In this document: one piece after another, positions 6,526-16,620 of the stretch
Layout of the letters: the number at the start of each line of letters is the position of its first letter
Numbering within the stretch: position 1 is the stretch's first letter
NCBI GenBank assembly: GCA_017465545.1
Contig: JAFTVY010000029.1
Location: 1 to 64,000, forward strand
DNA from: Ruminiclostridium sp.
GTDB taxonomy: Bacteria > Bacillota > Clostridia > Oscillospirales > Ruminococcaceae
Length of the DNA stretch: 64,000 bases
Direction of reading: 5' to 3'
Position numbers and translations under genes: made by a program
The notes under the pieces: model-generated
Told to the model about the DNA's origin: nothing
Database searches by the model: none
What the model saw: the letters and a program-made list of their open reading frames with translations, nothing else

Positions 6526-8610
6526 TCAGTTTTCAAAGGATATGGTTTCACCGTTTACGCTGAACCTTGCTCTTCCGCCTGATATATTTACGTCTTCTCG
6601 TTTTACGTAATCAAGATAGTTGAGCTGTGTAGTGAGATTGACGATGCTGTCACTATTTGTGATACTCAGTCTGGTTTTACCCTTTGTTCCGCCTATACCG
6701 AGCGCATTTTCGCCGTTTGCGGTGATGTGAAGACTTGCTCTGCTTATTTCAAAATCGGTATCGCCTTCGAGAGCGGCAATAGCGGAGCATCTGTCAGCCG
6801 CCGCATCAACAATAAGAGCTGATTCACACACGTTGACCTCTGCGTGTTCTCCTGAAAGTGTACCTATTCCGACAACGTCACTACCTGACATAAACGCTTT
6901 TAATGAGCTGTGTATAATTGTTCCCTTGAAGCTGCCTTTCATAGAGCCTATAGCTACAGAAGACTGGGAGGATATATCCATAGTGATATCCGCCGCAAAG
7001 AGATCTACTATACTGTTTCCGGTAAGTGAGCCTATACCTACGCCCTGATATCCCGAAATGTTGAAGGAGAATTGTCCTTTTGAAATGATAATTTTTCCTC
7101 CAAGACCTGAACCGATTCCTACGCCTACGGCAGAGTGGTTGTTTATGTTTACACCGTATTCAAATACAAGCTCACCGTGTTTTGAATTTATATCGTTGCC
7201 GATTGCATAGAAGGCATCACCGGTTAAGGTTATTGTAAGCCTTCCATCACCCTCAACCTTGAGTCTTGAGCTTTCAGGTACGCGGATTCCGCCGCCTCTC
7301 AGGTGGTTTTGCCCGTTTACAAAGAGAGTGACGTCGCAATTTTCACCGATATCTATACAGGGATGGAATTTGTTATCGGTGAGTTCTGTATTCTGTATTA
7401 CGATGCGACCATTGTATCCGTTGACAATGCTTATACGGGTTTCAAAGCTGCTTCCGAATTCAGAGGATATAGTAACGTCTCCGCTACCGTAAGCACCGAT
7501 TATTATCTGTTCGTATCCTTCTTTTGCAAGTGCGGAAACTGATACACGCTCGGATTTTTCGGCTTTGTAGGTGCGGAGTCTTTTGCCGTCTTCCTTTTCT
7601 GTTCGGTATCTTTCAATTTCCTGCTTTATTTCAGCGGGAATAGCTTCAATCATTTCAGCGGAAGGTCTGCTTGTGTAATAACCCTGAATAAGATCTACGC
7701 CGATAAGAATAACGGCTCTTAAGTCCTCGCTGGTTTCAACGCCTTCTGCAAGCGCTTTGATGCCGTTGTCATGGCAGAATTCCACGATTTCTTTTACAAA
7801 ATGTCTTTTTTTACGGTCATTATGTATTTCGCTTATAAGAGAACGGTCTATTTTGACAATGTCGGGTACGTAACGCAGAAGATTCTGAACGTTTGAATAG
7901 CCTGTTCCGTAATCATCGATTGCGAGCTTTACGTTTAAATTCTTGTAGATTGCCTTTATATTCTCAAGCTCATCGTCGTCAAGCTCTGACTGTTCTGTCA
8001 TTTCCACTACTACGGCGGATGAATGTTTTGTAAGAAGAATGTTTATTTCTTCCCAGCATGTTTCGTGTATTGAGGCTGTTGGTATACTGTTTATGAAAAC
8101 GCTTTTCCCGTTTAATCTGATGGTGTTTTTATCGATTATATTCAGAACGTTTTTGAAGGTTGCAGTTTCAACGTCGTCAAGTTTGTCACCAAGCTGAGCA
8201 TATTTCATAATATGATAGGGGCTGGGACAAATATCGCTGATAGGACGCATAAGCGCTTCGTAAGAGAGAATGGCGCCGTTTTTTGCACTTACAATAGGCT
8301 GGAAATGATAATTCAGAAGGTTATTGCCTAATATTCTTTCGGCTTCCGCAAATTCCTGTCGTTGCTTTTCAGACATTTCGATAAGCTTCTGCCTGCTGTC
8401 AGAAGGCGTGTTTCTTTGTCTCAGAGTGATAAGCTCTGTAGCTATCTCTTTTATTTCCTGTAATACGTCGGATATGCCATCAGAGTCTGTGCCGACGTTT
8501 TCTGTATATTCGTCTATAAGACGCTGTGACTCTTCTGTTGTTTTTGCGGTTCTTATTTTTTTCAGAAGATCGTACAGCGTTAAAAGTTCTGTTTCTCTCA
8601 CAATTATCAT
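6526..8610 (-). CDS. EAL-domain c-di-GMP phosphodiesterase fused to a 28-residue-repeat beta-helix-like domain
   Basis: A 694-residue protein. Residues 1-90 are helical. Residues 92-335 form an EAL domain with the expected catalytic residues: E118 in YEALMRP, N174, E203 in VEMTEQS, D232-D233 in AIDDYGTGYS, K253, E289 in AEGVET and Q309. It should therefore hydrolyse c-di-GMP. From about residue 370 to the end, strands recur with turns of the type GVGIGSxxG (near 469, 498, 525, 554, 581, 610, 638), spaced 27-29 residues, as in a right-handed beta-solenoid. No signal peptide or membrane helix is visible, so the repeat domain appears cytoplasmic. Such repeats are usually seen in surface proteins, which makes the fusion odd. 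It is monocistronic. Confidence 0.88.
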   Translation of the reverse strand: MIIVRETELLTLYDLLKKIRTAKTTEESQRLIDEYTENVGTDSDGISDVLQEIKEIATELITLRQRNTPSDSRQKLIEMSEKQRQEFAEAERILGNNLLNYHFQPIVSAKNGAILSYEALMRPISDICPSPYHIMKYAQLGDKLDDVETATFKNVLNIIDKNTIRLNGKSVFINSIPTASIHETCWEEINILLTKHSSAVVVEMTEQSELDDDELENIKAIYKNLNVKLAIDDYGTGYSNVQNLLRYVPDIVKIDRSLISEIHNDRKKRHFVKEIVEFCHDNGIKALAEGVETSEDLRAVILIGVDLIQGYYTSRPSAEMIEAIPAEIKQEIERYRTEKEDGKRLRTYKAEKSERVSVSALAKEGYEQIIIGAYGSGDVTISSEFGSSFETRISIVNGYNGRIVIQNTELTDNKFHPCIDIGENCDVTLFVNGQNHLRGGGIRVPESSRLKVEGDGRLTITLTGDAFYAIGNDINSKHGELVFEYGVNINNHSAVGVGIGSGLGGKIIISKGQFSFNISGYQGVGIGSLTGNSIVDLFAADITMDISSQSSVAIGSMKGSFKGTIIHSSLKAFMSGSDVVGIGTLSGEHAEVNVCESALIVDAAADRCSAIAALEGDTDFEISRASLHITANGENALGIGGTKGKTRLSITNSDSIVNLTTQLNYLDYVKREDVNISGGRARFSVNGETISFEN

Positions 8611-8638
8611 TCCATTCGTTTATAGAATATTTTTTTCA

Positions 8639-8667
8639 AGTATACCATAAAATTCTCATTTATGCAA
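8639..8667 (-). promoter_or_regulatory. Sigma-A promoter of the EAL gene
   Basis: On the minus strand TTGCAT (8662-8667), a 17-base spacer and TATACT (8639-8644), about 30 bases upstream of the start codon. Confidence 0.75.
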
Positions 8668-8713
8668 GCATTTAAGGGACGAAGAATAAAAATTAATTTT
8701 ACTATATAAAAAG

Positions 8714-8742
8714 TTGCATTTATAGTGAAAATGTGTTATAAT
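8714..8742 (+). promoter_or_regulatory. Sigma-A promoter of the ruvC operon
   Basis: TTGCAT (8714-8719), a 17-base spacer and TATAAT (8737-8742), with TGTG just before the -10 box. It is the only clear promoter before the long ruvC-to-cvpA gene run. Confidence 0.8.
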
Positions 8743-8810
8743 ATCTTAGTATGGATTTTTGTGTGCTGTTTAATGCATTAATCACAACAAAGACCGGATA
8801 GGAGAGTCAG

Positions 8811-9317
8811 ATGCGTATTATCGGCATAGATCCCGGTTATGCAATAGTCGGGTACGGTGTGATAGATTATGAAAAGGGAAAATTCAGAGTTCTCGAGTAC
8901 GGTGCTATCACTACAAATAAGGATACTCCCTTTGAAAAAAGACTTTGCGAAATTCACGAGGATTACAGTTACATCCTGGATAAATGGAAGCCGGATGCTC
9001 TTGCTATCGAAAGGCTTTATTTCAATACGAATCAGAAAACTGCAATAGACGTTGCCCAGGCAAGGGGTATTATAGTTATGAATACAGCGCTTCGTGGAAT
9101 ATCCATAAACGAATATACACCTCTTCAGGTAAAGCAGGCTGTTGTCGGTTATGGTAAGGCGGTAAAAAAACAGGTTCAGGAAATGATTACAAGAATCCTT
9201 TCACTTCCTGCCATTCCGAAGCCGGATGATACGGCGGATGCTCTGGCAATGGCGATATGCCACGCACACTGCAGCGGTTCATTACTGAATAATTTAAAAC
9301 TTACAAAATCGGAGTGA
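8811..9317 (+). CDS. ruvC: Holliday junction resolvase RuvC
   Basis: A 168-residue endonuclease that cuts Holliday junctions made during recombination repair, working with RuvAB. The RNase-H-like fold shows the acidic catalytic residues D7 in IGIDPG, E67 in AIERLYF and the pair D139-D140 with D143 in PDDTADALA. GYGKA and the QAVVGYGKAVKKQV segment match the family. Length is normal. The start has a strong GGAGAG site. It is the first gene of a ruvC-ruvA-ruvB set, seven bases ahead of ruvA. Confidence 0.96.
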   Translation: MRIIGIDPGYAIVGYGVIDYEKGKFRVLEYGAITTNKDTPFEKRLCEIHEDYSYILDKWKPDALAIERLYFNTNQKTAIDVAQARGIIVMNTALRGISINEYTPLQVKQAVVGYGKAVKKQVQEMITRILSLPAIPKPDDTADALAMAICHAHCSGSLLNNLKLTKSE

Positions 9318-9323
9318 TGATAT

Positions 9324-9920
9324 ATGATATACAGCTTAAAGGGTATGGTTACCGTGACAGAACAGAATCTTGCTGTAATAGAATGCGGCGGAGTGGGTTA
9401 CGGTTGTCGCACTACGGCAAATACGCTTGCAACGCTCAGCGTCGGCAAAGAGGCGAAATTATTTACATATATGGCTGTCCGTGAGGATGCGGTGGAGCTT
9501 TTCGGCTTTGCGGATATGCAGGAGCTTAATTGCTTTAAAATGCTTATATCCGTTTCGGGTGTCGGCCCGAAGGCGGCAATTTCTATCCTTTCCGGTATGA
9601 CGCCTCAGGCGTTTGCACTTTGCGTTGCGTCCGGTGACAGCAAGTCCTTGACTGCGGCTCCCGGAATTGGTAAGAAGATAGCAGACAGAATTGTACTGGA
9701 GCTCAAGGATAAGATTGCAAAGGAGAATATTTCTTCTGTAAAGAGCGATGCTCTTATTCCTGCAGTTGCAGTATCGAATTCCGTTTCAGAAGCAATATCT
9801 GCACTTATGGTGCTTGGATATTCAAACAGCGAAGCAACAAAGGCAATAGCAGGTATGCCTGCTGATACACCGACAGATGCACTTATTAAGGCAGGACTGA
9901 AGAATCTTGCGAAATTCTGA
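9324..9920 (+). CDS. ruvA: Holliday junction branch migration protein RuvA
   Basis: A 198-residue DNA-binding subunit that holds the four-way junction while RuvB drives branch migration. The N-terminal OB-fold domain (MIYSLKGMV ... GGVGYGC) is followed by two helix-hairpin-helix motifs (ISVSGVGPKAA and TAAPGIGKKIADRI). The C-terminal helical RuvB-binding domain (about 150-198) includes ALMVLGYSNSEATKAI. Length and order are typical. Confidence 0.96.
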   Translation: MIYSLKGMVTVTEQNLAVIECGGVGYGCRTTANTLATLSVGKEAKLFTYMAVREDAVELFGFADMQELNCFKMLISVSGVGPKAAISILSGMTPQAFALCVASGDSKSLTAAPGIGKKIADRIVLELKDKIAKENISSVKSDALIPAVAVSNSVSEAISALMVLGYSNSEATKAIAGMPADTPTDALIKAGLKNLAKF

Positions 9921-9952
9921 CGAAGTATTATTTTGGAAGGGATTGCGTATAA

Positions 9953-10999
9953 ATGATTGAAAAAAGCGATTTTGCTGAAGAATACAACGAGCCTCGTATA
10001 GTAAAACCGGATTTTTCCGAAGAGGATACCGACGTTGAATTCAGCCTTCGACCGAAGCACCTCAGCGAATATATAGGTCAGGAGCAGGTTAAGGAAAATT
10101 TATCCGTATATATCGAAGCGGCGAGAAGAAGAAAAGAAAGTCTTGATCACGTGCTTTTATACGGACCTCCGGGACTTGGCAAAACAACACTTGCCAATAT
10201 CATAGCCAACGAGATGGGCGTAAATATAAAGATTACTTCAGGCCCTGCGATTGAAAAGCCGGGCGAACTGGCGGCGCTTCTTACGGGACTTCAGCCCGGC
10301 GACGTTCTGTTTGTGGATGAGATACACCGACTTTCCCGTCAGGTTGAAGAGATACTTTATCCTGCGCTTGAAGACTGTGTGCTTGATATTATGATAGGCA
10401 AAGGTCCGTCGGCACAGTCAATAAGAGTTGATCTGAATCGTTTCACCCTCATCGGAGCTACCACAAGAGCGGGACAGCTTACAGGTCCGCTTCGTGACAG
10501 ATTCGGCGTTATAATGAGACTTGAGCTTTATTCTGAAAAGGAGCTGTGCGATATTATAATGCGTAGCGCTGTAATCCTTGCGATTCCTTGTGAACGGGAG
10601 GGCGCTATGGAGCTCGCAAGACGTTCAAGAGGTACGCCGAGAATCGCAAACAGACTTTTAAAGCGAGTAAGAGACTTTGCAGAGGTTATGGGCGATGGCA
10701 AAATAACCAAGGAAATGGCAGATATAGCTCTTAACAGACTGGAGATTGATAAGCTTGGTCTTGACAGTCTTGACAAGAGATTTCTGGGTATGATAATAAA
10801 AGGCTACGGCGGTGGACCGGTAGGACTTGAAACGTTGGCGTCAGCACTTGGCGAAGAGGCGATAACTCTTGAAGACGTATGTGAGCCGTATCTTATGCAG
10901 CTTGGGTTTATTTCAAGAACGCCCAGAGGCAGATGCGCCACCGAACTTGCATATAAGCATCTCGGAATTTTAAAGGATGGCCAGCAAAGATTTGACTGA
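9953..10999 (+). CDS. ruvB: Holliday junction branch migration ATPase RuvB
   Basis: A 348-residue AAA+ motor of the RuvABC resolvasome. It has Walker [10 protein letters not shown] (71-79), Walker B with DEIH (122-125), sensor 1 GATTRAG, the arginine-finger region RDRFG, and the C-terminal winged helix ([13 protein letters not shown] ... [10 protein letters not shown]). No motif is missing. It follows ruvA by 32 nt and precedes glmM by 36 nt. Confidence 0.96.
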   Translation: MIEKSDFAEEYNEPRIVKPDFSEEDTDVEFSLRPKHLSEYIGQEQVKENLSVYIEAARRRKESLDHVLLYGPPGLGKTTLANIIANEMGVNIKITSGPAIEKPGELAALLTGLQPGDVLFVDEIHRLSRQVEEILYPALEDCVLDIMIGKGPSAQSIRVDLNRFTLIGATTRAGQLTGPLRDRFGVIMRLELYSEKELCDIIMRSAVILAIPCEREGAMELARRSRGTPRIANRLLKRVRDFAEVMGDGKITKEMADIALNRLEIDKLGLDSLDKRFLGMIIKGYGGGPVGLETLASALGEEAITLEDVCEPYLMQLGFISRTPRGRCATELAYKHLGILKDGQQRFD

Positions 11000-11035
11000 A
11001 ATATATAATACAGCCTTTTGTGAAAGGAAACGACT

Positions 11036-12391
11036 ATGGGAAGATTATTCGGAACAGACGGAGCAAGAGGGGTAGCGATAACAGAGCTTACCTGTGAGCT
11101 TGCTATGAAGATAGGCAGAGCGGCGGCAGTCGTTCTTACAAAAAGAGGAACAAAGAAAAGCAAAGCAAGAATACTTATCGGCAAGGATACAAGAATTTCT
11201 TCGGATATTCTTGAAGCGGCACTTATTGCCGGTATAACCTCAGTGGGTGCAGACGTAGAGCTTCTTGGCGTAGTGCCTACACCTGCAGTTGCACATCTTG
11301 TCAAGTATTACGAAGCAGATGCGGGTGTAATGATTTCAGCTTCACATAATTCCGTTGAATACAATGGAATCAAGCTTTTTTCCGCTACAGGCTTCAAGCT
11401 TCCTGACGAGGTGGAAAACGAGATAGAGGCACTTGTACTTGATAATCACGAAAGCATACAGCTTGTAAACGGCAAGGATGTTGGCAGAGTACGTACTCTT
11501 TATGGTGCGGTAAGTGAATATAACGAGCATATTCAGGCTACAGTTTCAGGTAAGTTCCACGGACTTCTTGTTGCTATTGACTGTGCCAATGGTAGTGCCA
11601 GCGCAACTGCAGAGGCGTTATTCTACAAGTTCGGTGCTGAATTCATCTATATAAACAATAAGCCCGACGGCTTCAATATCAACGAAGAATGCGGTTCTAC
11701 ACATATGGAACAGCTTATAGAGGTAGTAAAGCAAAGAGGCTGTGACGTGGGCTTTGCCTTTGACGGCGATGCCGACAGATGTCTTGCTGTAGATGAAAAG
11801 GGCAACGTGGTTGATGGCGACAAGCTGATTGCAATACTTTCCAGATATATGAAGGAAAAAGGAAAGCTGAAGAACGATACAGCCGTAGTTACCGTTATGA
11901 GTAACCTTGGCTTCCATCAGTTTATGAAAAACAATAACATAAATACCGAATGCACAAAGGTCGGTGACAGATACGTACTTGAAAAAATGCTGGAAGGCGG
12001 TTATAACATTGGCGGAGAGCAGTCAGGTCATATTATAATGCTCGATCATTGCACGACCGGTGACGGACAGCTTACAGCCGCTCAGGTACTGGAGCTGTTG
12101 TCAAAGTGTAAACAACCTCTTTCAAAGCTTGTTGAAGAGATACCGGATTTCCCTCAGCTTCTGGTTAACGTCAAGATTACCGAGGACAAAAAGGGAAAAT
12201 GGGATAAATCCGCTGAAATACTCAAGGTTATAGAGCAGGCGGAAATCACTCTTGGTGCCGATGGCAGAATACTCGTAAGAGAAAGCGGCACAGAGCCTTT
12301 AGTCCGTGTTATGATAGAAGGAAAGAATGATTCTGATGTAAGCTACTGGACTGAGAAAATTGCCGACGAAATAAGAAAGCAGCTGTGCTGA
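11036..12391 (+). CDS. glmM: Phosphoglucosamine mutase
   Basis: A 451-residue enzyme that converts glucosamine-6-phosphate to glucosamine-1-phosphate for UDP-GlcNAc and cell wall synthesis. It begins with the family signature GRLFGTDGARG. The phospho-serine is S103 in MISASHNS; the usual following Pro is Ser here. The Mg-binding loop is DGDADR (243-248), the sugar-binding loop GEQSGHI, and the C-terminal phosphate loop RESGTEPLVRV. The start follows a GAAAGGAAAC site. It is co-oriented with ruvB and the downstream methyltransferase. Confidence 0.95.
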   Translation: MGRLFGTDGARGVAITELTCELAMKIGRAAAVVLTKRGTKKSKARILIGKDTRISSDILEAALIAGITSVGADVELLGVVPTPAVAHLVKYYEADAGVMISASHNSVEYNGIKLFSATGFKLPDEVENEIEALVLDNHESIQLVNGKDVGRVRTLYGAVSEYNEHIQATVSGKFHGLLVAIDCANGSASATAEALFYKFGAEFIYINNKPDGFNINEECGSTHMEQLIEVVKQRGCDVGFAFDGDADRCLAVDEKGNVVDGDKLIAILSRYMKEKGKLKNDTAVVTVMSNLGFHQFMKNNNINTECTKVGDRYVLEKMLEGGYNIGGEQSGHIIMLDHCTTGDGQLTAAQVLELLSKCKQPLSKLVEEIPDFPQLLVNVKITEDKKGKWDKSAEILKVIEQAEITLGADGRILVRESGTEPLVRVMIEGKNDSDVSYWTEKIADEIRKQLC

Positions 12392-12416
12392 ATCTGAAGA
12401 AAAAACAGGAAAGAAT

Positions 12417-13283
12417 ATGAGAATTGCAAAAAACTGGACAGATTATCGACTTATAGATGCATCTAAAGGTCAGCGCCTTGAAAAATGGGGTGACGTAACC
12501 CTTGTAAGACCTGATCCGCAGATAATATGGGAAAATCCGAATCCGTCGCCGTTATGGGGCAAAGCTGATGCGGTGTATCATCGTTCCTCAAGCGGTGGCG
12601 GTAGCTGGGAATATAAACGAAAGCTTCCTGAAAGCTGGAATATCGGTTATAACGGACTCACCTTTATGGTAAAGCCTACAGGCTTCAAGCATACGGGACT
12701 TTTCCCTGAGCAGGCTGTAAACTGGGATTTATGCACGGAGCTTATAAGAAATGCGGGACGTCCCGTAAACGTGCTTAATATGTTTGCATATACGGGCGGT
12801 GCTACTCTTGCCTGTGCCAAGGCAGGAGCAAAGGTCTGCCATCTTGATGCTGTCAAGGGAATGGTTGACTGGGGCAGAAACAATGCTTCACTCAGTGGGC
12901 TTTCGGATAAGCCTGTAAGATGGATAGTGGACGACGCTACAAAGTTTTTGGGAAGGGAAATCCGCAGAGGCAACAGATATGACGGTATAATCATGGATCC
13001 ACCGAGCTACGGCAGAGGAACAAACGGAGAGATGTGGCGTCTTGAGGATAATATCTATGATTTTATGATGATGTGTACCGAGGTGCTTTCCGAAAAACCG
13101 TTATTTGTGCTTCTCAACAGCTATACAACGGGACTTTCGTCATCGGTTATGGCGTACCTTATGCAGATGACTATCGGACAGAAATATAAAATAAGGGTAG
13201 TATCCGAGGAAATCGGTCTGCCTGTAGAAAGTACAGGACTTGCAGTTCCGGCGGGAAGTACGGCAATAGTATATTTTGAGTGA
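12417..13283 (+). CDS. Class I SAM-dependent rRNA-type methyltransferase (COG1092-like)
   Basis: A 288-residue protein with a Rossmann methyltransferase core: NMFAYTGGATLACAKAGA is the SAM-binding motif I, HLDAVKGMVDWGRNNA gives the acidic residue and helix, and MDPPSYGRG is the catalytic-type motif IV. It resembles the methyltransferase part of RlmI/RlmK-type 23S rRNA (cytosine-5 or guanine-N7) enzymes but has no N-terminal PUA domain. The substrate nucleotide cannot be told from sequence alone. Confidence 0.8.
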   Translation: MRIAKNWTDYRLIDASKGQRLEKWGDVTLVRPDPQIIWENPNPSPLWGKADAVYHRSSSGGGSWEYKRKLPESWNIGYNGLTFMVKPTGFKHTGLFPEQAVNWDLCTELIRNAGRPVNVLNMFAYTGGATLACAKAGAKVCHLDAVKGMVDWGRNNASLSGLSDKPVRWIVDDATKFLGREIRRGNRYDGIIMDPPSYGRGTNGEMWRLEDNIYDFMMMCTEVLSEKPLFVLLNSYTTGLSSSVMAYLMQMTIGQKYKIRVVSEEIGLPVESTGLAVPAGSTAIVYFE

Positions 13284-13304
13284 TACTCAAAAGGAGAACA
13301 GAAT

Positions 13305-14177
13305 TTGGAAGGAATAATAAATACAGAAAATCTGATTTTTGAATATTCCATATATGATGAAAACGGCGATGAGACCGGTAAAAACCGTGTGCTTGAAAAT
13401 ATTACGCTTGATATAAAGGAAGGCGGATTTGTGGCGGTACTCGGTCATAACGGAAGCGGAAAATCGACTCTTGCAAAGCATTTTAACGGCATTCTGTTAC
13501 CGACAGAGGGTAAGGTGCTTATAGACGGAATTGATTCCACAGATGAAAGTAGAATCTACGATATAAGACAGACTGTGGGTATGGTTTTCCAGAACCCTGA
13601 TAACCAGATCGTTGCTACGATTGTTGAAGAGGACGTCGCCTTTGCACTTGAGAATCTTGGTGTAGAGCCGAAGGAAATCCGCAGAAGGGTAGACGAAGCT
13701 CTTAAAATCGTAGATATGTATCATTACAGAGAACACGCACCTCATCAGCTTTCGGGAGGACAAAAGCAGAGGATTGCCATTGCGGGAATCATCGCTATGC
13801 GTCCCAGATGTATCGTAATGGACGAGCCGACGGCAATGCTTGATCCTAAAGGCAGAAAAGAAATAATGGCTACCATAAAGGCACTCAATAAGGAACATGG
13901 CATAACGGTAATTCTTATTACTCACTATATGGAAGAAGCGGCTCAGGCGGACAGAGTAATAGTAATCGATAAGGGCAAGATACTGCTCGATGACGTACCC
14001 AAGAAGATATTTTCTGAAGTTGAGCTTCTGAAAAGCGTCGGACTTGACGTTCCGCAGGCTACAGAGCTTATGTACGATTTAAGAAAAAGCGGTGTGGATG
14101 CACCCTCAGATATAATAGACGTGGATGAATGCGCTGAATTTCTGTTCAGACTTTTATCCGATAAGGAACAAAAATGA
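13305..14177 (+). CDS. ecfA1: ECF transporter ATPase subunit A1
   Basis: A 290-residue ABC ATPase of the energy-coupling-factor module, which powers vitamin and metal S components. It has Walker [10 protein letters not shown] (47-55), Q loop FQNPDNQ, signature LSGGQKQR (149-156), Walker [11 protein letters not shown] with E174, and the switch His in [10 protein letters not shown]. The start is TTG at 13305, preceded by AAGGAGAACAGAA; no ATG is better placed. Its stop overlaps the ATG of ecfA2 by four bases (ATGA). The genes run ecfA1-ecfA2-ecfT-truA, a conserved order. Confidence 0.95.
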   Translation: MEGIINTENLIFEYSIYDENGDETGKNRVLENITLDIKEGGFVAVLGHNGSGKSTLAKHFNGILLPTEGKVLIDGIDSTDESRIYDIRQTVGMVFQNPDNQIVATIVEEDVAFALENLGVEPKEIRRRVDEALKIVDMYHYREHAPHQLSGGQKQRIAIAGIIAMRPRCIVMDEPTAMLDPKGRKEIMATIKALNKEHGITVILITHYMEEAAQADRVIVIDKGKILLDDVPKKIFSEVELLKSVGLDVPQATELMYDLRKSGVDAPSDIIDVDECAEFLFRLLSDKEQK

Positions 14178-15022
14178 ACGTAATAGAATTAAAGAACGTA
14201 AGCTATAAGTACAGCGCAGGAACTCCCTTTGAACATACGGCTGTCGATAACGTCAGCTTAGAAATAAAAAAAGGCGAATTCTGTGGAATAATCGGTCATA
14301 CCGGCAGTGGTAAGTCAACGCTTATCCAGCATTTTAACGGACTTATAAAGCCCACGTCGGGAGAGGTACTTGTAGAGGGCAAGAATATCTGGAGCAAGGA
14401 AGTGAATATCAAGGATATCCGCTTTAAGGTCGGTCTTGTATTTCAGTATTCCGAGCATCAGCTGTTTGAGGAAACCGTATATAAGGACATTGCTTACGGG
14501 CCTAAGAATATGGGACTCGATAAGGACGAAATAGATAAACGTGTACGTCAGGCGGCGGAGGATATGGGCATCAGGGAAGAGCTTCTGGAGCGTTCCCCGT
14601 TCGATTTGTCCGGTGGACAGAAAAGAAGAGTTGCTTTAGCGGGAGTTATGGCGATGAAGCCTGAAATCCTCATTTTAGATGAACCTGCCGCAGGACTGGA
14701 CCCTGTGGGTAGGGAAAAGGTACTGACTAAAATAAAGGAATATCACGAAAAATACGGTACGACTATTTTACTGGTTTCTCATTCTATGGAGGATATAGTA
14801 AAATACTCAAAGACAGTTCTTGTTATGAATAAGGGTAAGGTATTCTGTCACGATGATACGGATAACGTATTTTCAAGACAAGAAGAGATACTCGGTATCG
14901 GACTTGACGTGCCGCAGATAACCAAGATTGTCATAAAGCTGAGAGAGCTTGGAATTGATCTTGGAAATGATATTTATACGATTGACAGAGCAAAAGAAAG
15001 AATTTTAAATTATCTCAGATAA
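14174..15022 (+). CDS. ecfA2: ECF transporter ATPase subunit A2
   Basis: A 282-residue second ATPase of the energy-coupling-factor module. It has Walker [10 protein letters not shown] (41-49), Q loop [11 protein letters not shown] (the FQYxEHQLF signature of A2 subunits), signature LSGGQKRR, Walker [11 protein letters not shown] and switch VSHSMEDI. It would pair with EcfA1 and bind the coupling helices of EcfT. It overlaps ecfA1 by four bases and is followed nine bases later by ecfT. Confidence 0.95.
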   Translation: MNVIELKNVSYKYSAGTPFEHTAVDNVSLEIKKGEFCGIIGHTGSGKSTLIQHFNGLIKPTSGEVLVEGKNIWSKEVNIKDIRFKVGLVFQYSEHQLFEETVYKDIAYGPKNMGLDKDEIDKRVRQAAEDMGIREELLERSPFDLSGGQKRRVALAGVMAMKPEILILDEPAAGLDPVGREKVLTKIKEYHEKYGTTILLVSHSMEDIVKYSKTVLVMNKGKVFCHDDTDNVFSRQEEILGIGLDVPQITKIVIKLRELGIDLGNDIYTIDRAKERILNYLR

Positions 15023-15031
15023 AGGAACAAT

Positions 15032-15853
15032 ATGTTAAAGGATATAACGATAGGACAATTTTTCCCGGGAAATTCGATTGTACACAGACTTGACAGCAGA
15101 TTCAAGATCATTCTTGATATATTATACGTTGTTATGCTTTTTGTTGCAGGAAATTTCTATTCTCTTGCGGTGGCAGGGGTGTTTATGCTGATAATATACA
15201 TGCTGTCAAATATCAGCTTCAGGCTGATATTCAAGAGCTTAAGACCGATATTCCCGATAATTCTTTTTACCTGCTTACTTAATCTCTTTTTTATTAAAGG
15301 AGAGGGAGAGCCGGTGATAAGTTTTGGATTTATAAATATATATATGGAGGGCCTTACCACCTCGTTGTTTATGACTATAAGAATAGTGTTTCTTATAATC
15401 GGTATGTCATTACTGACCTATACAACATCACCTATAGCGCTTACCGATGCGATTGAGAGTCTCTTTTCACCGCTTAAGAAAATTCATTTTCCTGTGCATG
15501 AGCTTGCTATGATGATGACTATTGCACTCAGATTCATCCCAACGCTTATAGAGGAAACGGATAAGATAATGGCAGCACAGAAGGCAAGAGGTGCAAATCT
15601 TGATACAGGCGGACTTATCAAGAAGGCAAAGGCATTGGTTCCCGTTCTCATACCGCTGTTTGTATCAGCATTCAAGCGTGCAAACGAGCTTGCTCTTGCA
15701 ATGGAATGCAGATGCTACAGAGGTGGCGAAGGCAGAACGAGAATAAAACAGCTTAAATCAGGAGTCAAGGACTATATTGCACTTGTGATATTTGCTGTCG
15801 TGCTTGCAGGGGTTATCCTTCTGAATATATATATTCCGATTCTTGGACTTTAA
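15032..15853 (+). CDS. ecfT: ECF transporter transmembrane subunit T
   Basis: A 273-residue membrane protein with about five or six transmembrane helices. It shows the EcfT signatures HRLDSRFKII near the N terminus, AQKARGANLDTGG (first coupling motif) and AMECRCYRGGEGRTR (second coupling motif with the Ala-Arg-Gly type turn). It links the ATPases to interchangeable substrate-binding S components encoded elsewhere. Three bases of AAAGGA-type ribosome site precede the ATG. Confidence 0.95.
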   Translation: MLKDITIGQFFPGNSIVHRLDSRFKIILDILYVVMLFVAGNFYSLAVAGVFMLIIYMLSNISFRLIFKSLRPIFPIILFTCLLNLFFIKGEGEPVISFGFINIYMEGLTTSLFMTIRIVFLIIGMSLLTYTTSPIALTDAIESLFSPLKKIHFPVHELAMMMTIALRFIPTLIEETDKIMAAQKARGANLDTGGLIKKAKALVPVLIPLFVSAFKRANELALAMECRCYRGGEGRTRIKQLKSGVKDYIALVIFAVVLAGVILLNIYIPILGL

Positions 15854-15862
15854 GGTGAAGCA

Positions 15863-16603
15863 ATGCGAAATTTAAAGGTAAAAATGTCCTATAACGGAGC
15901 AAGGTATCACGGATACCAGATACAGAATAATGCGGAAAGCATTCAGCAGACTGTAGAAAGTGCAATCAAAACGCTTATGGGCGAAGCGGTAACCATAAAC
16001 GGATGTTCGAGAACGGATACCGGCGTACACGCCAAAGAGTTTGTTTTTAATTTTAAAACCGAAAACAACATACCTTGTTCAGGTTTCGTAAAAGGTATGA
16101 ACGCTTTGCTTCCGACGGATATAGCGATTCTTTCCTGCGAAGAGGCCGAAGAAGGCTTTCATGCGAGGTTCGACAGCAAAGGAAAGGAATATCTGTACAG
16201 GATAAACTGTGCGGACGTGAGAGACGTTTTTGCAGAAAATCTTGCTTTGCACTATCCCTATAAACTGGATTATGAGAAAATGAGGAGCGCCGCAAGGCTT
16301 CTGTGTGGTACTCATGATTTTGCAGCTTTCTGCAAGGCAGAGGCAAAGGAGCATCTTGTGACAACCATCAGAACGGTTTATTCGGTTGAAATCAAGGAAA
16401 ACGGCGGATATACTGAGGTATATGTCAGCGGAGACGGATTTCTTCACAATATGGTGAGAATAATCGTCGGAACGTTGATTTATATAAGCGAAGGAAAAAG
16501 AACGGAGCAGGATATAGTAAATGCTCTTGAAACAGGTGACAGAGAGCTTGCAGGTAAGACTGTTGCTCCCTGCGGATTATATCTGAATAAGGTTTTTTAT
16601 TAA
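15863..16603 (+). CDS. truA: tRNA pseudouridine(38-40) synthase
   Basis: A 246-residue pseudouridine synthase that modifies the tRNA anticodon stem-loop. The catalytic aspartate is D52 in SRTDTGVHA, the family signature. DFAAFCKAEAKE and GDGFLHNMVRIIVGTL match motifs II and III. Length is normal. It follows ecfT by nine nucleotides, a gene order shared with many Firmicutes. Confidence 0.95.
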   Translation: MRNLKVKMSYNGARYHGYQIQNNAESIQQTVESAIKTLMGEAVTINGCSRTDTGVHAKEFVFNFKTENNIPCSGFVKGMNALLPTDIAILSCEEAEEGFHARFDSKGKEYLYRINCADVRDVFAENLALHYPYKLDYEKMRSAARLLCGTHDFAAFCKAEAKEHLVTTIRTVYSVEIKENGGYTEVYVSGDGFLHNMVRIIVGTLIYISEGKRTEQDIVNALETGDRELAGKTVAPCGLYLNKVFY

Positions 16604-16620
16604 AAAGGATGTGATACGTC

